A stretch of DNA of 41,193 nucleotides from Paenibacillus sp. 598K (GTDB taxonomy: Bacteria; Bacillota; Bacilli; Paenibacillales; Paenibacillaceae), in the NCBI RefSeq assembly GCF_003851045.1, contig NZ_BFBX01000032.1, positions 55,172 to 96,364 on the forward strand. Direction: 5' to 3'. The notes under the pieces were generated by a model. That model made no database searches, had not been told where the DNA came from, and was given only the letters and a program-made list of their open reading frames with translations. The translations under genes were made by a program, and so were the position numbers. Below, piece after piece: positions 39,008 through 41,193 of the stretch; positions within the stretch are counted from its first letter, which is position 1; each line of letters opens with the position of its first letter.

Positions 39008-41193
39008 ATGAGCAATCAACGTACGCGCGTGACGGTTGATATATATGGGCATCAATATAAGCTGGCGGGAGATTCCAGCACCGAGGAAATGCGGCGGGTC
39101 GCCGCGATGGTCGACGAAAATATGAATAAGGTAGCCAAGGGCTATCCGCGATTGGATCTGCCGAGAATCGCCGTGCTGGCGGCTGTGCATATGGCTGATG
39201 AAGTATACCGCCTTCGCCAGGACAGCGAGACGCTTAGCCAGCGGGAAGCGGAGATGCAGACGCTCGCCGGCGAGCTGGAGCGGCAGCAGGAGGCTTGGGC
39301 ATCGACGCGCGAGGAGCTGTCGTCGGCCATACAGGAGGCGCAAGCGAAGCTGCAGCAGGAGCGCGAGGGCTTCAAGCGGGAGCTTGAGCAGTCAAAGACG
39401 CGGCTGCAACAGGAAGCGGCAGCACGAGAGGCTTCGCTGCAGCAAAAGCTGCAAGCGCAATCTACGGCTGCGGAGGAAGCGCGCAAAAAGTTGGCGCAGG
39501 AGCATAGCCAGCATTCGGAAAAGCTGCGCGGCGATTATGAGCGTCGGCTCGAGGGCTTGCGTCTCCAGCAGCAGCAGGAGCTGGAGGAGGCCGCTGCCTC
39601 GAAATCGGAGGAGCTGGAGCGACTGCAGGCCGAAGCGGCTGCGGAGCGCGAAGCGCTGTTGGAGCAGCTGCGAGCCGAGCAGGAGGAGGAGCTGGTACGC
39701 CGCGAGGGCGTCTGGCAAAAGCTGTTCGATGAATCGGCCACTGTCTGGAAACGCGAACGCGCGGAGCTGCAGCGGCTCATCGAGGAGGAGGAGCACCGCT
39801 GCTCTGAATGGCGGGACAAATTCGAGAGTCGGGAGTCATACTGGAGCAACCTGCTCCGGGAGAAGGAACTGAAGTGGGAGGAAGAGCAGACGTCGCTGAT
39901 GGCTCAGCATCAGGAGGCAGCGAAGCAGCTTGATGAGGCCTGGGAGGCTCGTCTGGAGAGCAGACTGGTCGAAACGGCGAAGACGCATGCCGAGGTGCTC
40001 GAGCAACTGCAGACGGCACATGCCGCTGAGCTGGAGCAGCTCAAGGCCGTCCATCGCAACGCTTCCGAGGTCCATCGCAAAGCGCATGCCGAGCTGCAGC
40101 AGCTGTTGGAGGAGACAAGACAACAGGCCGAGGAGCAGGCGGAGCAAGCGCAGGAGCAGCAAGCGCTGTACGAGCAGGAGCTGGAGGCCGAACGGCAAGC
40201 GTTCAAGGAGCTGGAAGCGCGTCACCGGCAGCGTCTGGAGGAGCTGCATGCGACGCATCTAAACGAACGTCGACAGCTGGAGCAGACGCATCAACAGAAG
40301 CAGGCGGCGCAGGAGCAGGCGATCGCCGATGCCGAGGAGCGCCGTCGGCAGCTGCATGCCGAGCTGGAGACGGCGCGCAAGGAGCAGCAAGCGACCGTGG
40401 CAGAGCTGCAGGAGCGTCTCGAAGCGGCAGAGGACGGTATGATGCAGGCGATGGAGCAGGAGGAGATGCTGCGCACCTCGCTGGATAGTCTGGAAGCGGA
40501 GCGCAGCGCTGCCGAGCAACGGGCGGAGTCGGCCGAGGGGCAAGTCCAGCAGCTCGAAGGGCGGCTCGCTGCGACAGTACAAGAGCTGGAGACGGTGCGC
40601 GGCCAATTGGCAGAGCAGCAGACGGCTGCAGAGCAGCAATCGGCGGCGCATGCTGAAGCGGCGGCAAGTCTGCGGCAGCAGGCGGTGGCGCTCGAGCAGC
40701 AAACGGAGGAGCTGACCGGACGCGGCGAGCGGCTGGCCGAGGAGCTCGCACAGGCGCAGACGGAGCGTGCTCGACAGCACGAGCTGCTCCAGGCGACGGA
40801 AGAGCAGGCGATGGAGTATATGCTCGAGATCGAGTCGCTGCAGGAGCAGCAGGACGCGACCGGGCTGGAGCTTCAGGAGCTGCGCAGCCGTTTGGCAGAG
40901 GAGACGTCGCGTGCCGAGGCGGCGCAGCGTGAGCTGGACGAGCGTGGGCGTGCAGTAGAGGAGCTGCGCGGCGAATTGACCGAGAGTGGGCGCCTGGCGG
41001 AGGAACTGCGCGGCGAGTTGACGGAGCGCGAGCGCGCAGCTGAAGCGTTGCAGCGCCGTGTTGGCGAGGAGACTTCGCGAGCTGACAATGCGCAGCACGA
41101 GCTGTCGGAGCTGCGAGCGAGTGAACAACAGCTGCGCGAGGAGCTGGCTGCGAGCGTTACCGCGTCGGCGAGCCTGCAAGCGTCGCTGGAGCA
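39008..41193 (+). CDS. zapA: ZapA-domain protein with giant coiled-coil extension (3' end outside window)
   Basis: At least 728 residues, open to the window end. Residues 1-~75 are a ZapA domain (RTRVTVDIYGHQYKLAGDSS, EEMRRVAAMVDENMNKVA, LDLPRIAVLAAVHMADEVYRL), the FtsZ-ring-associated division protein, in its usual place after pheT. ZapA is normally 85-110 residues. Here the second helix runs into a Glu/Gln/Ala/Arg/Leu-rich coiled coil of at least 650 residues with no proline, one cysteine, and tryptophans mostly at ~235-320. Internal repeats appear near the end (14- and 56-residue periods). GGAGG is about 11 bases before the ATG. No membrane segment or signal is visible, so it should be cytosolic. 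It could be a long spacer or filament scaffold tied to FtsZ; the function is unproven. Confidence 0.85.
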   Translation, partial: MSNQRTRVTVDIYGHQYKLAGDSSTEEMRRVAAMVDENMNKVAKGYPRLDLPRIAVLAAVHMADEVYRLRQDSETLSQREAEMQTLAGELERQQEAWASTREELSSAIQEAQAKLQQEREGFKRELEQSKTRLQQEAAAREASLQQKLQAQSTAAEEARKKLAQEHSQHSEKLRGDYERRLEGLRLQQQQELEEAAASKSEELERLQAEAAAEREALLEQLRAEQEEELVRREGVWQKLFDESATVWKRERAELQRLIEEEEHRCSEWRDKFESRESYWSNLLREKELKWEEEQTSLMAQHQEAAKQLDEAWEARLESRLVETAKTHAEVLEQLQTAHAAELEQLKAVHRNASEVHRKAHAELQQLLEETRQQAEEQAEQAQEQQALYEQELEAERQAFKELEARHRQRLEELHATHLNERRQLEQTHQQKQAAQEQAIADAEERRRQLHAELETARKEQQATVAELQERLEAAEDGMMQAMEQEEMLRTSLDSLEAERSAAEQRAESAEGQVQQLEGRLAATVQELETVRGQLAEQQTAAEQQSAAHAEAAASLRQQAVALEQQTEELTGRGERLAEELAQAQTERARQHELLQATEEQAMEYMLEIESLQEQQDATGLELQELRSRLAEETSRAEAAQRELDERGRAVEELRGELTESGRLAEELRGELTERERAAEALQRRVGEETSRADNAQHELSELRASEQQLREELAASVTASASLQASLE
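40958..41041 (+). repeat. 42-base tandem duplication inside the coiled-coil gene
   Basis: 40958-40999 and 41000-41041 encode EELRGELTESGRLA and EELRGELTERERAA. The first 27 bases of each differ at only three positions. They lie within a larger 168-base periodicity marked by EETSRAE (from 40898) and EETSRAD (from 41066). Confidence 0.75.

Noticed and set aside
37363..39015. Minus-strand open frame of 550 codons opposite pheT
   Set aside because: No ribosome site and no domain; it also runs through the pheST terminator.
39198..41179. Plus- and minus-strand frames overlapping the ZapA-coil gene (for example 39198-39872 and 40259-41179)
   Set aside because: They arise from the repetitive GAG/CTG/CAG codons of the coiled coil read in other frames and have Ser/Arg- or Leu/Gln-only composition.
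39440..41193. Possible satellite-like repeat of CAG/GAG triplets
   Set aside because: The frame is maintained, codons vary, and the pattern follows heptads, so it is coding; only the 42-base duplication near the end is a real DNA repeat.
1..41193. CRISPR array, prophage, transposase, rRNA or tRNA genes
   Set aside because: I looked for regular direct repeats with unique spacers, mobile-element genes and RNA gene signatures and found none; the only structured RNA with firm support is the T-box leader.

Overview
The window reads as a stretch of chromosome from a GC-rich member of the Bacillota, most likely Paenibacillaceae (Paenibacillus, Cohnella or a close relative). The reasons are strong GGAGG ribosome sites with several GTG and TTG starts, sigma-A promoters, a T-box leader before pheST, a B. 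subtilis-like rhamnose pathway, lutABC, ycnJ/ycnI and a zapA gene after pheT. I saw no phage, transposase, CRISPR array, rRNA or tRNA. Most genes are on the + strand; the exceptions are nrdAB and one small gene at 19647-19952.

Layout. 1-140: C-terminus of a probable chromate transporter. 244-2790: GH2 beta-mannosidase. 3092-9085: L-rhamnose operon (aldolase/dehydrogenase fusion, an ASRT-family small protein, isomerase, kinase, DeoR-type regulator) with a cre-like site. 9250-9526: intergenic repeat cluster. 9615-11464: BlaI-like repressor, compact M56 peptidase and a DoxX membrane protein, with the same 17-bp palindrome before the repressor and before doxX. 11669-13865: an unknown lipoprotein and a luciferase-like monooxygenase. 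14008-18889: a DRE-TIM aldolase, a LutR-like regulator and lutABC for L-lactate oxidation. 19044-19952: two convergent genes of unknown function. 20158-22281: membrane GGDEF-EAL protein. 22412-25711 (minus): class I ribonucleotide reductase nrdAB behind a tandem pair of NrdR boxes. 25954-30169: copper module ycnJ, histidine kinase, response regulator, ycnI. 30471-32422: hflK-hflC. 32620-34879: overlapping three-gene ECF sigma module. 34900-35055: 156-bp palindromic repeat element. 35087-38919: promoter, Phe T-box leader, pheS-pheT. 39008 to the end: a ZapA domain fused to a proline-free coiled coil of at least 650 residues, running off the window.

How genes work together. The mannosidase and the rhamnose operon suggest use of plant or microbial polysaccharides. 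lutABC with its regulator oxidises lactate. The ycn genes handle copper and appear to have recruited their own two-component system. The least expected items are the giant ZapA-coiled-coil protein, the ASRT-like protein inside the rhamnose operon, the shared BlaI-type operators, and the palindromic repeat elements.
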